Shown: positions 45,831-55,850, numbered from the stretch's first letter. The stretch is DNA of 64,000 nt from Tropicimonas aquimaris (GCF_042676185.1 NZ_JBHTJT010000012.1:172303-236302), one strand, 5' to 3'. A program made the numbers and translations. Notes: a model not told the origin generated them from the sequence alone.

Positions 45831-46309
45831 CCCGCCCGGTGCGCGCCGGAACACCCGGCGGAGGGACGGGCCAGCAGCCCCGGCCGGCCCCGAAGTTCCC
45901 GCATCAGCGCCCGGCTTGCCTTTCGCACCGTGCCCTGCGTCCGTCGCGCGCTTGACACCGAAGCGCTTGTATCCCCTCTCGTCGAACGTCGATTTCGAAG
46001 CCTTTGTCGACCGTCTGCCTTGTCGCTGTGCAAAGCCCGGAATCCGAGCATGGGCAGTTTGGGTGGAAACCTGCTGATCTTTCGCTGACCCGGCGGAATC
46101 CCGCTACATCTTGTCCGTTAACAGATGCGAACATGCATCAGTTGTGCGGTCGGTGCGCGGCGGACGTATCCGCCGCCAATCCTTCGTCTACATAGGAGCG
46201 AGCAAGACCAAGTCTGTCGCCTTACACCACCGGTCGAGCGTTGAGCAGCGTTTGACCGATGAGAGACGTGCGGCCCTCGTGTTCGCAGAATGCCAAGGAC
46301 GTTTGATAG
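45831..46309. other. about 480-bp stretch without a supported gene
   Basis: Short open frames here have no ribosome-binding site, family likeness or conserved motif. It holds the promoter and leader of the small membrane protein that follows, and a 7-bp-arm hairpin at 46157-46174 without a T run. I could not identify an RNA gene. Confidence 0.6.
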
Positions 46310-46642
46310 ATGACTAACCGATTTCAAGGGATTGCCGGCCGTGATGCCGGCCCCACCGGAGCAGACGGCGCATTTCGCCGGCCGCTCGACGAAAGGGACT
46401 CGGGGGCCGAGCGCCTCGGGCCGCGCCTGGTTGGACGCAACCTGATCGAGAAAACCCTTATTCCGCTGCTGGTGGCGCTTGCGAGCTTTCTCGCCGCGCT
46501 CATCGGGATCGCTGTCTACCAGTTTGGCGCAGGTGCCGAAGTTCTGACCATCGCGATAGGCAACTGGATGACGGCGCTGGCCATCTGCATTCTCGTATTG
46601 CTGGGCGTGCTGGCCGTGCTGTCCGATGTGAACGCGCCCTGA
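46310..46642 (+). CDS. small two-span membrane protein of unknown function
   Basis: 110 residues. A polar, Gly/Arg-rich N-terminus (about 1-45) precedes two hydrophobic segments (about 50-72 and 85-105) ending in a short tail. No family recognised. It stands alone after a long upstream leader, with a convergent waaA gene after it, and only a weak AAGGA site lies upstream of the ATG. It may be real, but is the least certain gene in this area. Confidence 0.6.
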   Translation: MTNRFQGIAGRDAGPTGADGAFRRPLDERDSGAERLGPRLVGRNLIEKTLIPLLVALASFLAALIGIAVYQFGAGAEVLTIAIGNWMTALAICILVLLGVLAVLSDVNAP

Positions 46643-46675
46643 TACGGGCCGCGCGGCGTCCTTCCGGAACGCCCG

Positions 46676-47950
46676 TCAATTACGGCGGTCGATCCCGGCA
46701 AGGCGCAGCGTCTTTTCGACAAGGCTGTCCATTCCCTTTCCGGTACCGCCTGCCAAGGCGGCCGTCGCCCTTTCCGCGAGCGAATCCAGCGCCGGTGGAT
46801 CGAGCCGGGCGAGCGCCTCGCCCAGGGCTGGTCCATCGGCGACCTTGATGGCGCCGCCGGCCGCATCGAGCGCGGCGTAGGTTTCGGCGAAATTGCGCAG
46901 GTCCGGTCCGTGCAGGATCGCGCTGCCGAACTGGGCCGGCTCATAGGGCGTATGCCCGCCCTTCGCCACGAGCGATCCCCCGACGAAGCATTGGCCGCTG
47001 AGGGCATACCACAGCGGCATCTCGCCAAGGGTGTCGGCGAGGTAGACGTCGCTCCCCTTGTCGGGGGCGTCTCCGGCGGAACGGGTGCGGAAGCGCAGCC
47101 CTGTGCGCTCGAGCAGCGCCCGGACCTCGGCGCTGCGTGCGGGGTGCCGCGGGGCGAGGATCATCCGCAGCGACGGCCGGGCGCGGCGGGCGATTTCGAA
47201 GGCGGCCAGCACCTGTCCTTCCTCGCCCTCGTGGGTCGAGGCCGCGAGCCAGGTATCCTCCCGCGGGAACACCTCCCGGTATTGTGTCATCAGGTCTGCG
47301 TCCGGCGCGGGCAACTGGACAGAGGCCTTCAGCGTCACCGGCGCGACAATGCGCTCGGGCGGCAGGCCAAGCTCCCGGAACTTGCTCTCTGAGGCCGCGT
47401 CCTGCGCCGAGAACAGCCGGACCGGCTCGAACAGGCGCCTGACCATGCCGGGACGGCGATGCCATTTCGCGGCGCTGCGTTCGGAGATGCGGGCCGAGAT
47501 CATCGCCACGGGGATCCCCCTCTTTGCGGCCATCTCCATGCGGTTCGGCCAGAGATCGCCCTCCAGCAGGATCAGGAGCGACGGGCGTTCGTTGTCGAGG
47601 AAGGCCGCGAGGCAGGGGCGGTAGTCGAGCGGCGCGAGCCGCGCCTCGAGCCGGTCCAGCCCCCATCCCCGCACCATGTCGCGCCCCGTGAGGCTGTTGG
47701 AGGTGACGACCATCCGGCAATCCGGCGCCTCGCGCAGAAGCGTCTCGATCAGGTCGCGGGCGGAGGTCAGCTCGCCATTGGAGGCGCCGTGCAGCCAGAT
47801 CAACGGGCCGGCCGCGGCCTCGCCGGATGCGCCGCGGCCAAGCCTCTCGCGGAGGTCGGCCAGCGTCTCGCGGCCGCGGGCCAGCCGGAGCGCGAAATAT
47901 CCCGCGGCGAGCGGGGCCGCGAGGGTCAGGGCGAGGCGATAGGTGAACAC
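46676..47950 (-). CDS. waaA: 3-deoxy-D-manno-octulosonic acid transferase
   Basis: 424 residues from a GTG at 47950; an ATG 20 codons upstream adds a basic stretch that the family lacks. One N-terminal membrane segment (about 8-25), then GT30-type glycosyltransferase with WLHGASNGE (acceptor site) and GGSLVAKGGHTPYEP (CMP-Kdo site). It adds Kdo to lipid A at the inner membrane. It follows the YihY gene after 67 bp. Confidence 0.93.
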   Translation of the reverse strand: MFTYRLALTLAAPLAAGYFALRLARGRETLADLRERLGRGASGEAAAGPLIWLHGASNGELTSARDLIETLLREAPDCRMVVTSNSLTGRDMVRGWGLDRLEARLAPLDYRPCLAAFLDNERPSLLILLEGDLWPNRMEMAAKRGIPVAMISARISERSAAKWHRRPGMVRRLFEPVRLFSAQDAASESKFRELGLPPERIVAPVTLKASVQLPAPDADLMTQYREVFPREDTWLAASTHEGEEGQVLAAFEIARRARPSLRMILAPRHPARSAEVRALLERTGLRFRTRSAGDAPDKGSDVYLADTLGEMPLWYALSGQCFVGGSLVAKGGHTPYEPAQFGSAILHGPDLRNFAETYAALDAAGGAIKVADGPALGEALARLDPPALDSLAERATAALAGGTGKGMDSLVEKTLRLAGIDRRN

Positions 47951-48017
47951 CAATTCTGGGCTCCGTCGGTCGGTCGGGCGCGGCTTACGCGCTCTGCATC
48001 CCTCGGGCAAGGGCGTG

Positions 48018-49055
48018 TCAGGAAGTTGCCTCTGCCGGCTGGCTGTCGGTCCTGCGGTCTTCGTCGATTTCGAGCGGAGCTGTTTGCGGAGCGGGTTCCG
48101 ACGGCTCCCCGGGCGCGGCTTCCGGAGACGCCTCTATCACCCGTGCCTCCATCTCGGCGTTGGTCAGCCCGCCGAGGAGGACGACAAAGGCGCTGAGATA
48201 GAACCACATCAGCATCGCCACCACCGCGCCGAGCGAGCCGTAGATCTCGTTGTAGCGGTTGAAGTTCTCCAGGTAGGTCGAGAACCCCCAGGAGACGAGC
48301 GCCCAAAGCACGACCGCCAGCATCGAGCCGGGGGAGAGCAGGTCGCTGCGCCGGCCGTCGCGGTTTGGTCCGAGCCGGTAGAGCAGCCCGATGCCCAGCA
48401 GAACCACCCCGCCGCCGATCAGCCAGCGCAGGATTTCCAGCACCAGCCCGGTGAACGGCCCGAGCGGCAGGAAGGCGAGCAGGACGGGGGTGACGACCAC
48501 GGTCGCCATCGCGACGAGCGCAACGGCGATCAGCACCACGGTCAGCAGCAGCGCAAAGGCCATCGAGCGTAGCCCGCCGCGCGGCGGGGTCTGGTAGACA
48601 GCATTGAGCCCGCCGATCATCGCGGCGACGCCGGCCCGGCTGGCCCAGAGAGCGGCGCCGATCGACACTGCGGAAGCCCAGCCCAGCACCTCCTTCGGCC
48701 CGGAGGCGATGGCGCTGACCTGCGCGTCGATGATCCCGAAGGCGGCTTCCGGGATCACCTCCCGGTAGGTCGCGAGCTCCTGCTCGACGAGGTCCGGATC
48801 GGCGAAGAAGCCCCAGAGCGTGACGATGGAGGTGATCGCCGGGAAGATCGCGAGCAGCCCATAGAAGGCCACCCCCGCCGCGATCAAGCCGAGGTGGCGG
48901 GTGCCGATCCCGTTGAAGATGGCTCCGAGGAGCGACAGGGTCTTGCGCAGGCGTTGAAACACGGGGAAGCGGCCTCCGGCGGGTTTGGATACGGGCGTGG
49001 TGAGCGGTCTGCCCCTCGGGCGTGTGTCGCCCTCGATAGGGGCTGGTGGCACCAT
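48018..49055 (-). CDS. YihY/BrkB-family inner-membrane protein
   Basis: 345 residues from the ATG at 49055 (an earlier in-frame ATG at 49121 is possible). About six membrane segments between residues 45 and 290; family motifs include GVAFYGLLAIFPA and PPRGGLRSMAFALLLT. The C-terminal about 45 residues are acidic and low-complexity. Function of the family is not settled. It runs with waaA and is divergent from gpsA. Confidence 0.85.
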   Translation of the reverse strand: MVPPAPIEGDTRPRGRPLTTPVSKPAGGRFPVFQRLRKTLSLLGAIFNGIGTRHLGLIAAGVAFYGLLAIFPAITSIVTLWGFFADPDLVEQELATYREVIPEAAFGIIDAQVSAIASGPKEVLGWASAVSIGAALWASRAGVAAMIGGLNAVYQTPPRGGLRSMAFALLLTVVLIAVALVAMATVVVTPVLLAFLPLGPFTGLVLEILRWLIGGGVVLLGIGLLYRLGPNRDGRRSDLLSPGSMLAVVLWALVSWGFSTYLENFNRYNEIYGSLGAVVAMLMWFYLSAFVVLLGGLTNAEMEARVIEASPEAAPGEPSEPAPQTAPLEIDEDRRTDSQPAEATS

Positions 49056-49162
49056 AGCATTCGGGACGCTTTCGGAAAGGGGCGGACCGGCCACGCTTGC
49101 GGAGCGCCGCAAGCCGCGCAAGAAGGGAAGATCAGGAGCTTACGCAAGCAAGGAGTGTGGCC

Positions 49163-50278
49163 ATGATATCGCGCGTCGCAGCTGGCGAGACCCCGGCAGG
49201 GGATGCCGCGACCGGCCCCTACGGCACAATTGCCGTGATCGGAGCCGGCGCCTGGGGCACGGCGCTTGCGCTGGTGGCCGCGCGGGCGGGGCGCCGCGTC
49301 CGGCTCTGGGGACGCAATCCCGAGGATATCGCCACGATCAGCAAGACCGGGGTCAACCTGCGCTACCTGCCCGGCATCCACCTGCCGGACGGGATCGTGG
49401 CCACGTCCGACATGGCCGAAGCGCTGAGGGGCGCCGATTGCGTGCTGCTGGTCACGCCCTCGGTGACCCTGCGCGAGATCTGCCGCCAGGTCGCGCCGCA
49501 TATCGAGCCTGCCGCGCCGGTGGTGCTCTGCGCCAAGGGGATCGAGACGGGCTCCGGCAAGCTCCTGAGCGAGGTGGCGAGCGAGGAACTGCCCCGGCAC
49601 GCGATCGGCGCTCTTTCCGGGCCGACCTTTGCGCGGGAGACCGCGCTCAACTATCCCACCGCAGTGACCCTCGCCTTTCCCTTCGCGCAGGCCGACCGGC
49701 GCGCGCCCCATGCCGCGCCGGCCTCCCGACTGGCCCTGTCGCTCGGCTCGGACGCGTTCCGGCCCTATGTGAGCGACGATCTCGTGGGCGTGGAGGTGGC
49801 CGGCGCGGTCAAGAACGTGATCGCCATCGCCTGTGGGATGATGACCGGCGCGGGCTTTGCCGAGAACACCCGTGCCGCGCTCATCACCTGGGGGATCGAC
49901 GAGATGAAGACTATGGCCGAGGCGCTTGGCGGGCGGCGCGAGACTATCGCCGGCCTTTCGGGCATCGGCGACCTGACGCTGACCTGCTCCTCGACGACGT
50001 CGCGCAACATGCATTTCGGCGTGCAGCTCGGGGAGGGGATCGCGCGGGAGAACGTGTTCGAAGGCAATCCGGTGGTGGTGGAGGGCGAAGTGAACGCGAT
50101 CTCGGTGATCGACCTCGCCGACCGGATCGGCGTCGCGATGCCGGTGAGCCGCGCGGTGCACGACATCCTGCACGCCGGGGCCGACCTGCGACAGACCTTC
50201 GCTTGGCTCTGGTCTCGCCCGATCACCGCCGAGAACAAGTTCCTCAATCTCGCGCTGGAGCACCCGACAGCCGGCTAG
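49163..50278 (+). CDS. gpsA: glycerol-3-phosphate dehydrogenase [NAD(P)+]
   Basis: 371 residues from the ATG at 49163 (AAGGAG upstream). The N-terminal 20 residues extend before the Rossmann motif AVIGAGAWGTALA (about 24-36). The catalytic Lys is in AGAVKNVIAIACG, and GLSGIGDLTLTC follows. It makes sn-glycerol-3-phosphate for phospholipids. An insert of Ala/Arg-rich residues near residue 175-190 is slightly longer than usual. Confidence 0.95.
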   Translation: MISRVAAGETPAGDAATGPYGTIAVIGAGAWGTALALVAARAGRRVRLWGRNPEDIATISKTGVNLRYLPGIHLPDGIVATSDMAEALRGADCVLLVTPSVTLREICRQVAPHIEPAAPVVLCAKGIETGSGKLLSEVASEELPRHAIGALSGPTFARETALNYPTAVTLAFPFAQADRRAPHAAPASRLALSLGSDAFRPYVSDDLVGVEVAGAVKNVIAIACGMMTGAGFAENTRAALITWGIDEMKTMAEALGGRRETIAGLSGIGDLTLTCSSTTSRNMHFGVQLGEGIARENVFEGNPVVVEGEVNAISVIDLADRIGVAMPVSRAVHDILHAGADLRQTFAWLWSRPITAENKFLNLALEHPTAG

Positions 50279-50429
50279 CGGCGGGCCGCACGTGCGATGA
50301 TGCAACGCATCCGATCCGGCCCCGGCGGCGTTGCCGTCCAGGGTGGGGCACAGTAATCGGAGGGCAGGGGAGGATTTTCGTGTTCGCCGGGTATGTTTGC
50401 CGCGCGAGCCGCCGCAAAGGAGACAGCCG

Positions 50430-51599
50430 ATGTCCGCAATCCTGACCCTGAATGCCGGGTCCAGTTCCATCAAGTTTTCCGTCTATCTGCGCGGAGAGGG
50501 CGATGGTGGCGGAGAGCCGGAGGAAGTCGCTGTCGGTCAGATCGACGGCCTCGGTCCCGAAGCGAAGTTGATCCTCAAGCATGACGGCACCAAGGCCGTG
50601 ACGGATCTTGGCCAGGCCGACCACAAGGCCGGTCTCAAGGCGATCCTCGATGCGATCCAGCCGATCCTGGGGGACAATGCGGTCACCGGCGTCGGGCACC
50701 GCGTCGTGCATGGCGGCACAGGGCACCTCGCCCCCGCGGTGCTCAACGACGAGATCCTGACGGAACTTGCCGGGCTCGAGCCGCTGGCGCCGCTGCACCA
50801 GCCGCACAACCTCGCCGGGATCCGCGCGGCCATGGAGGCCTTTCCGGATGCGATCCAGGTCGGCTGTTTCGACACCGCCTTCCACCGCTCCCATCCCTTC
50901 GTGAACGACACTTATGCGCTCCCGCGGAAGTTCTTCGAAGAGGGTGTGCGCCGCTACGGCTTCCACGGTCTGAGCTACGATTACGTCTCGGGCTATGTCG
51001 AGGAGACCTACCCGGACCTGCAGGACGCCCGCGTCGTGATCGCCCACCTCGGCAACGGGGCCTCGATGTGCTGCGTCAAGGGACGCCGCTCCATCGCCTC
51101 CTCGATGGGCTTCTCGGCGGTCGACGGCCTGCCCATGGGCACCCGCACCGGCCAGATCGACCCGTCGGTGATCCTCTACCTGATGGACAACCACGGGATG
51201 GCGAGCAAGGACATCTCGGACCTGATCTACAAGAAATCCGGCCTGCTGGGCATGTCGGGTATCTCCAACGACATGCGGACGCTGCTGGAATCCGACGCCG
51301 AGAGCGCAAAGGAGGCGGTGGATTATTTCGTCGCCCGCGTGAAGCGCGAGATCGGCGCCCTTGCCGCCATGGGCGGCGGCATCGACGCGCTGGTCTTTAC
51401 CGGCGGCATTGGCGAGAACGCCTGGCAGATCCGCGAGCGCGTCTGCGAAGGGCTTGAGTTCCTCGGCGTGACCATCGACGCCGGCGCGAACCAGACCCGG
51501 GGGACCGAGAGCATCGGCACCGGCCCGGTCAAGGTGCTGGTGGTCCAGACGGACGAGGAGCGCGTGATCGCACGAGCTGTGGCCAGCCACCTGGGCTGA
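50430..51599 (+). CDS. ackA: acetate kinase
   Basis: 389 residues from the ATG at 50430 (AAAGGAGA upstream). The family motifs LTLNAGSSSIKFSV at the start, AHLGNGASMC, TRTGQIDP and FTGGIGENA are intact. It interconverts acetate and acetyl phosphate. The usual partner pta is not in the window. Confidence 0.96.
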   Translation: MSAILTLNAGSSSIKFSVYLRGEGDGGGEPEEVAVGQIDGLGPEAKLILKHDGTKAVTDLGQADHKAGLKAILDAIQPILGDNAVTGVGHRVVHGGTGHLAPAVLNDEILTELAGLEPLAPLHQPHNLAGIRAAMEAFPDAIQVGCFDTAFHRSHPFVNDTYALPRKFFEEGVRRYGFHGLSYDYVSGYVEETYPDLQDARVVIAHLGNGASMCCVKGRRSIASSMGFSAVDGLPMGTRTGQIDPSVILYLMDNHGMASKDISDLIYKKSGLLGMSGISNDMRTLLESDAESAKEAVDYFVARVKREIGALAAMGGGIDALVFTGGIGENAWQIRERVCEGLEFLGVTIDAGANQTRGTESIGTGPVKVLVVQTDEERVIARAVASHLG

Positions 51600-51751
51600 T
51601 CCCAGACATCCATTGTCTCCGCCGTAGCGCGACGGTCGGTCCCGATTGCCGGGGCCGACAGACTGCTGAGTCCATGATAAGCTATGGATGGTCCCGGGGT
51701 TAGGCGTGAGTCTTCTTCGTAGCCTGAGTATGAGCTAATCGGGAGGAGTTC

Positions 51752-53677
51752 ATGTTATTTCGCGCATCTGCCGCCGTCTGTCTCGCCTTCACGGCATTGC
51801 CAGCGGCCGCCCAGTTCATTCCATCAGAGGCTTCCATAGAAGGACTGTATCCCGGAAAGGTCTATTCGCCCTATGCCGAGCGGGCCTTCCCGAGCCGGGT
51901 TTTCTGGGGCGATACCCATTTGCACACGGGCTACTCGGTGGATGCCGGCCTCTTCGGAAACACCACCGGCCATGACACCGCCTACCGCTTTGCCCGCGGC
52001 GAGCAGGTGATGGCAGCCTCCGGCCAACCGGTGAAGCTTGCCCGGCCGCTCGACTGGCTGGTGCTGGCCGACCATTCCGACGGCATGGGCATGATCTTCG
52101 ACATCAAGGAACAGAAGCCCAACATCATGGGCTTCGACCAGAGCCGCCGTTGGGCCGAGGGGTTGGCCGAAGGGGGCGAGGCCAGTGCCGCCGCAGCGCT
52201 CGACCTGATCACCACATTCTCTCAGGCCGCGATAGACCCCGAGCTGATGGCGCAGTATTCGCCCGGCTCCACGATCTATGCCTCGATCTGGGAGACGGTG
52301 GTCCAGAAGGCCGAGGAATACAACGATCCGGGCACCTTCACCGCCTTTATCGGGTACGAGTGGACCTCACTTGTCAAGGGCAACAACCTGCACCGCAACG
52401 TGGTCATGCGCGACAATGGCGACCGGGCGCTGATGGTCGAACCGATGGTCACGCAGGCACCCATCGGGTCGACCGACCCGCTAGATCTATACTCGTGGCT
52501 GCAAACCTACGAGGACAAGACAGGCGGCCGGGCCTTTGCGATTGCACACAACGGCAACCTGTCCAACGGACTGATGTTCCCGACCGAGCAGCAGTATACC
52601 GGCGCGCCGGTTGACCAGAACTACGTTAACCTGCGCGCGCGATGGGAGCCGCTCTACGAATACACCCAGATCAAGGGCGACGGCGAGACGCACCCCGCGC
52701 TGAGCCCCGACGATGAATTCGCCGATTACGAGACCTGGGACGTCGGCAACCTAGATCTGACCGAGGCCAAGACGCCGGACATGCTCAAGCACGAATACGC
52801 CCGCGAGGCGCTGAAACAGGGGATGGCGCTCGAGACCAAGCTCGGCATCAACCCCTACAAGTTCGGCGCTATCGGCTCGACCGACAGCCACACGTCGCTG
52901 GCGACGGCCGATTCCGATAATTTCTTCGGCAAGGCAACCAATGCCGAACCCTCGCCGACGCGGATGTCGCATCCGTTTACAAAGACCGACATCGGCGCCT
53001 TCGAGGGATACCAGCTGGTGGCCTCCGGCTATACCGGTGTCTGGGCCGAAGAGAACACCCGCCATGCCCTCTGGGATGCGATGCAGCGGCGCGAGACCTA
53101 TGCCACCACTGGTCCACGCATGATGGTGCGGTTCTTCGGTGGCTGGGACTTCACCGAGAACGACCTGCGCTCCCGTCAACCGGCCTTTGCCGGCTACGGG
53201 CGCGGCGTGCCGATGGGCGGCGACCTGCGGGCCGCGCCGGATGGCGCGACGGCGCCGACCTTCATGGCCTATGCCTTGCGCGACCCGATCGGCGCAAACC
53301 TCGACCGCATCCAGATCGTCAAGGGCTGGATGAATGCCGATGGTTCGCTGAACGAGAAGGTGTTTGACGTCGCCTGGTCCGGCGACCGTGCACCGGGCGA
53401 TGACGGCAAGCTGCCCGATGTCGGCAATACGGTGGATCTTGAAGCGGCCGGCTACAGCAATACCATCGGCGCGGCGGAGCTTGCGGCTGTCTGGACCGAC
53501 CCGGAGTTCGATCCGTTGCAGAAGGCGTTCTACTACGCGCGTGTGCTGGAAATCCCGACGCCCCGCTGGGTGGTCTATGACGCCGTGCGGTTCGGCGTGG
53601 AGATCCCGGAAGGGGCCGAGACCGTGCACCAGGAGCGCGCCTATACCTCGCCGATCTGGTTCACGCCCGAGGGCTGA
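51752..53677 (+). CDS. exported DUF3604 protein
   Basis: 641 residues with a signal peptide cut near AAAQF (about residue 21). The start of the mature part (FWGDTHLHTGYS, about 51-62) is a metal-binding PHP-like motif, and more possible metal ligands follow (LADHSDGMG; AHNGNLSNG; GSTDSHTSLA). The family is annotated DUF3604, of unknown activity but likely a metal-dependent hydrolase in the periplasm. A strong terminator follows. The HupE and parvulin genes face it on the other strand. Confidence 0.85.
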   Translation: MLFRASAAVCLAFTALPAAAQFIPSEASIEGLYPGKVYSPYAERAFPSRVFWGDTHLHTGYSVDAGLFGNTTGHDTAYRFARGEQVMAASGQPVKLARPLDWLVLADHSDGMGMIFDIKEQKPNIMGFDQSRRWAEGLAEGGEASAAAALDLITTFSQAAIDPELMAQYSPGSTIYASIWETVVQKAEEYNDPGTFTAFIGYEWTSLVKGNNLHRNVVMRDNGDRALMVEPMVTQAPIGSTDPLDLYSWLQTYEDKTGGRAFAIAHNGNLSNGLMFPTEQQYTGAPVDQNYVNLRARWEPLYEYTQIKGDGETHPALSPDDEFADYETWDVGNLDLTEAKTPDMLKHEYAREALKQGMALETKLGINPYKFGAIGSTDSHTSLATADSDNFFGKATNAEPSPTRMSHPFTKTDIGAFEGYQLVASGYTGVWAEENTRHALWDAMQRRETYATTGPRMMVRFFGGWDFTENDLRSRQPAFAGYGRGVPMGGDLRAAPDGATAPTFMAYALRDPIGANLDRIQIVKGWMNADGSLNEKVFDVAWSGDRAPGDDGKLPDVGNTVDLEAAGYSNTIGAAELAAVWTDPEFDPLQKAFYYARVLEIPTPRWVVYDAVRFGVEIPEGAETVHQERAYTSPIWFTPEG

Positions 53678-53698
53678 GCTTACGCTGCTTGAGCATCA

Positions 53699-53725
53699 GG
53701 GCGCCCGGCTTCGGGCGCCCTTTTG
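53699..53725. terminator. strong terminator after the DUF3604 gene
   Basis: Perfect 9-bp arms GGGCGCCCG and CGGGCGCCC with a 4-nt loop, followed by TTTT. It separates the convergent DUF3604 and HupE genes and could serve the plus strand only. Confidence 0.88.
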
Positions 53726-53731
53726 CGTGGA

Positions 53732-54745
53732 TCAGAAAGCCGCGACCCGCTGCGCGAGCCAGATCGTGGCCACGCAGCCGATTGCATAGCCCATGGCATT
53801 CGTGGTGACGGAATGCGGGGCGCGGGCGGCCTCCAGCAGACGCGGCAGCGCCAACCGCAGGAACGTGATCGCCATCAGGATGCCCGCGACAAAGGCGATC
53901 TGGCCGGCTTCCACCCCGAGGTTGAAGGCCAGAAGCGCCGCGGGAATGTCGCCCTCCGGCAGCCCGATCTCGTTCAGCGCCCCGGCAAAACCGAGCCCAT
54001 GCAGCAGCCCGAACGTGAAGGAAACCACCCAAGGGTAGCGTTCGCTCATCCGCTCGGCGCCCTGCTCGCGCTTCAGGATCTCGACCGCGAGGAACACGAT
54101 GGAGAGCGCGATGGTTGCTTCGACGGGCGGTCCGGGCACGGAGAGGACCCCGAGGCTCGCCAGCGCCAGCGTGATCGAATGGGCAAGGGTGAAGGCGGTG
54201 ATCGCGCCCAGCAATCGCCAGGGATCGCGGATCAGAACGAGCAGCGCGAAGACGAAGAGCAGGTGGTCGAGGCCTTCGAGGATGTGCGAGAACCCGAGCT
54301 GGAAGTAGCTGGTAAAGACCCCCCAGGTCGATGGCTCCTCCGGGATGTCATAGCCCGTTGCCTCCGGGGTGAGCCGGTGCGTGGTGCCGGAAGCGTCCAG
54401 GAATTGCAGGCTCAGCAACACGTCCGTCCGCTGGCTTTCCAGCCCCTCGATCCAGAGTCGCCCGCCGCTGACCCCGCCGGGGCATTCCGCCACCCAGGCC
54501 GAAGCCCAAGCGGCGCCATCGAACTGCGGGGCGTTGCCCTGCATCGGCGTGCAGTTATCGGGCAGCATGGCCTCGATGGCCATGGGCGTGCCATTCACAT
54601 CGGGCTTTCGCCAGAATACGCGAAAACTCTCCGGCGCGATCTGGCGCAGCTCCACGAAGCCAGGCTCCAGCGCATGGGCCTGGGCCGAGCCCATCGACGC
54701 GAACAGCAGAGCCAGGCCGAGGCAGATCTGGCGCAGGAGTTTCAT
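53732..54745 (-). CDS. HupE/UreJ-family membrane protein
   Basis: 337 residues from the ATG at 54745, with a signal peptide cut near AQAHA (about residue 24). A periplasmic part of about 130 residues precedes about six membrane segments carrying HUPE-type motifs: GFSHILEGLDHLLFVFALL, then FTLAHSITLAL and SFTFGLLHGLGFAG. HupE proteins move nickel or cobalt, but the long periplasmic part differs from classical hydrogenase HupE. No hydrogenase or urease gene is near. Its ATG overlaps the parvulin stop by four bases. Confidence 0.85.
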   Translation of the reverse strand: MKLLRQICLGLALLFASMGSAQAHALEPGFVELRQIAPESFRVFWRKPDVNGTPMAIEAMLPDNCTPMQGNAPQFDGAAWASAWVAECPGGVSGGRLWIEGLESQRTDVLLSLQFLDASGTTHRLTPEATGYDIPEEPSTWGVFTSYFQLGFSHILEGLDHLLFVFALLVLIRDPWRLLGAITAFTLAHSITLALASLGVLSVPGPPVEATIALSIVFLAVEILKREQGAERMSERYPWVVSFTFGLLHGLGFAGALNEIGLPEGDIPAALLAFNLGVEAGQIAFVAGILMAITFLRLALPRLLEAARAPHSVTTNAMGYAIGCVATIWLAQRVAAF

Positions 54746-55584
54746 TGCAGCACCTGGTCGGCCCATTCCGACAGGTCCGGGCGCGTGATCTCGTACTGGG
54801 CCGCGAGTTGCTCGTATTGCGCCTCGGTGAGGGTCTCGGACATCACGCGGCGCCAGTCGAAGAGCACGGCCTCGCGGATCTCGTCCACTGTGGGCAGTCG
54901 TGCCTCCTCGCGTGCCGTCACACGGACGAGGTGTGAGCCGTAGCCCGAGATCACCGGTCCCTGCCACGCTCCTACCGGGAGACCCTGAAGCTGCTCGAAG
55001 AACCTGCTGCCAAAGGTCGCGTCGATCGCGGTGCGCGCACTCGGGGGCAGGTCCGGTGGCAGCAGGGTCGGCTGTCCCAGACTGTCCGAGGGCTTGCCTG
55101 CCTCGAGATGCGCGAGGATCTGCTTGGTGGCGGCCTCGTCGGGCGCGGTGCCGAGGTAGACCTGCTCGAAGGCAATCCGCCCGTCCGTTCGGAAACGGTC
55201 GGCATTGGTCTCAAGGTGCTCCTGCAAAACCGCGTCCTCGGGCTCCATGGACTGGGCAACCGAGGTCGTCAGGAAATCCATTTTCTGGGTCAGCCGGCCA
55301 CGGATCACGCTGTCGCCCACGTCGAGTCCCATCTCCCGTGCCTCGCGCACCAGGACCTCCTCGCGGGCCAGTCCGTCAATCATCACCTCGAGTTCGGCTA
55401 CCGTCGGCGGGCGGCGCCAGGTGGCGCGGTACTGCACGATAAGCCTGTCGACATCCTGTGCGTCGATGACGATCTGCGGGCTCGCGTCCTGTGCCGGCAC
55501 TTCAGGTGCCCGAACCGAATACCAGGCGAACAATCCGGCTCCGAGCAGTAGGAAGTGTAACAGGGGTTCCTTGAGCAGTCGCAT
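54742..55584 (-). CDS. membrane-anchored parvulin-type peptidyl-prolyl isomerase
   Basis: 280 residues. One N-terminal anchor or uncleaved signal (about 8-25), then a SurA/PpiC-like body: a helical chaperone part (about 40-130), and a parvulin-like domain (about 135-260) with GSHLVRVT near the end. It may fold or guide the linked HupE or DUF3604 protein in the periplasm. It overlaps the HupE gene by four bases, so they form one transcript. Confidence 0.82.
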   Translation of the reverse strand: MRLLKEPLLHFLLLGAGLFAWYSVRAPEVPAQDASPQIVIDAQDVDRLIVQYRATWRRPPTVAELEVMIDGLAREEVLVREAREMGLDVGDSVIRGRLTQKMDFLTTSVAQSMEPEDAVLQEHLETNADRFRTDGRIAFEQVYLGTAPDEAATKQILAHLEAGKPSDSLGQPTLLPPDLPPSARTAIDATFGSRFFEQLQGLPVGAWQGPVISGYGSHLVRVTAREEARLPTVDEIREAVLFDWRRVMSETLTEAQYEQLAAQYEITRPDLSEWADQVLQ

Positions 55585-55850
55585 GGGCCGGGGTCCGCTG
55601 TGAACGTGCGATTTCCGCCGAGGTTAGCCGGGGCCAGTGCGAATTCAACCAGCTATCGGACCGCAAGCCCAGATGATACCCGATGCCGCAGGGCCTCGGG
55701 AACGGCGCGGCCTGCCTGTTCCCTTGGCGGCAAGCGCCATGTCTTTGCCAAGATTGCCCGCCATCGTCCCGCACATGACCGGGCCGCCCTCGCCAGCGGC
55801 TCCAGCCGGGCGGCGTCCCGTTACGGCTTCAGGAACGGACGGAGGTAAGA

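Noticed and set aside
46118..46327. Small minus-strand open frame upstream of the small membrane protein
   Set aside because: No ribosome-binding site or recognised motif; high-GC chance frame.
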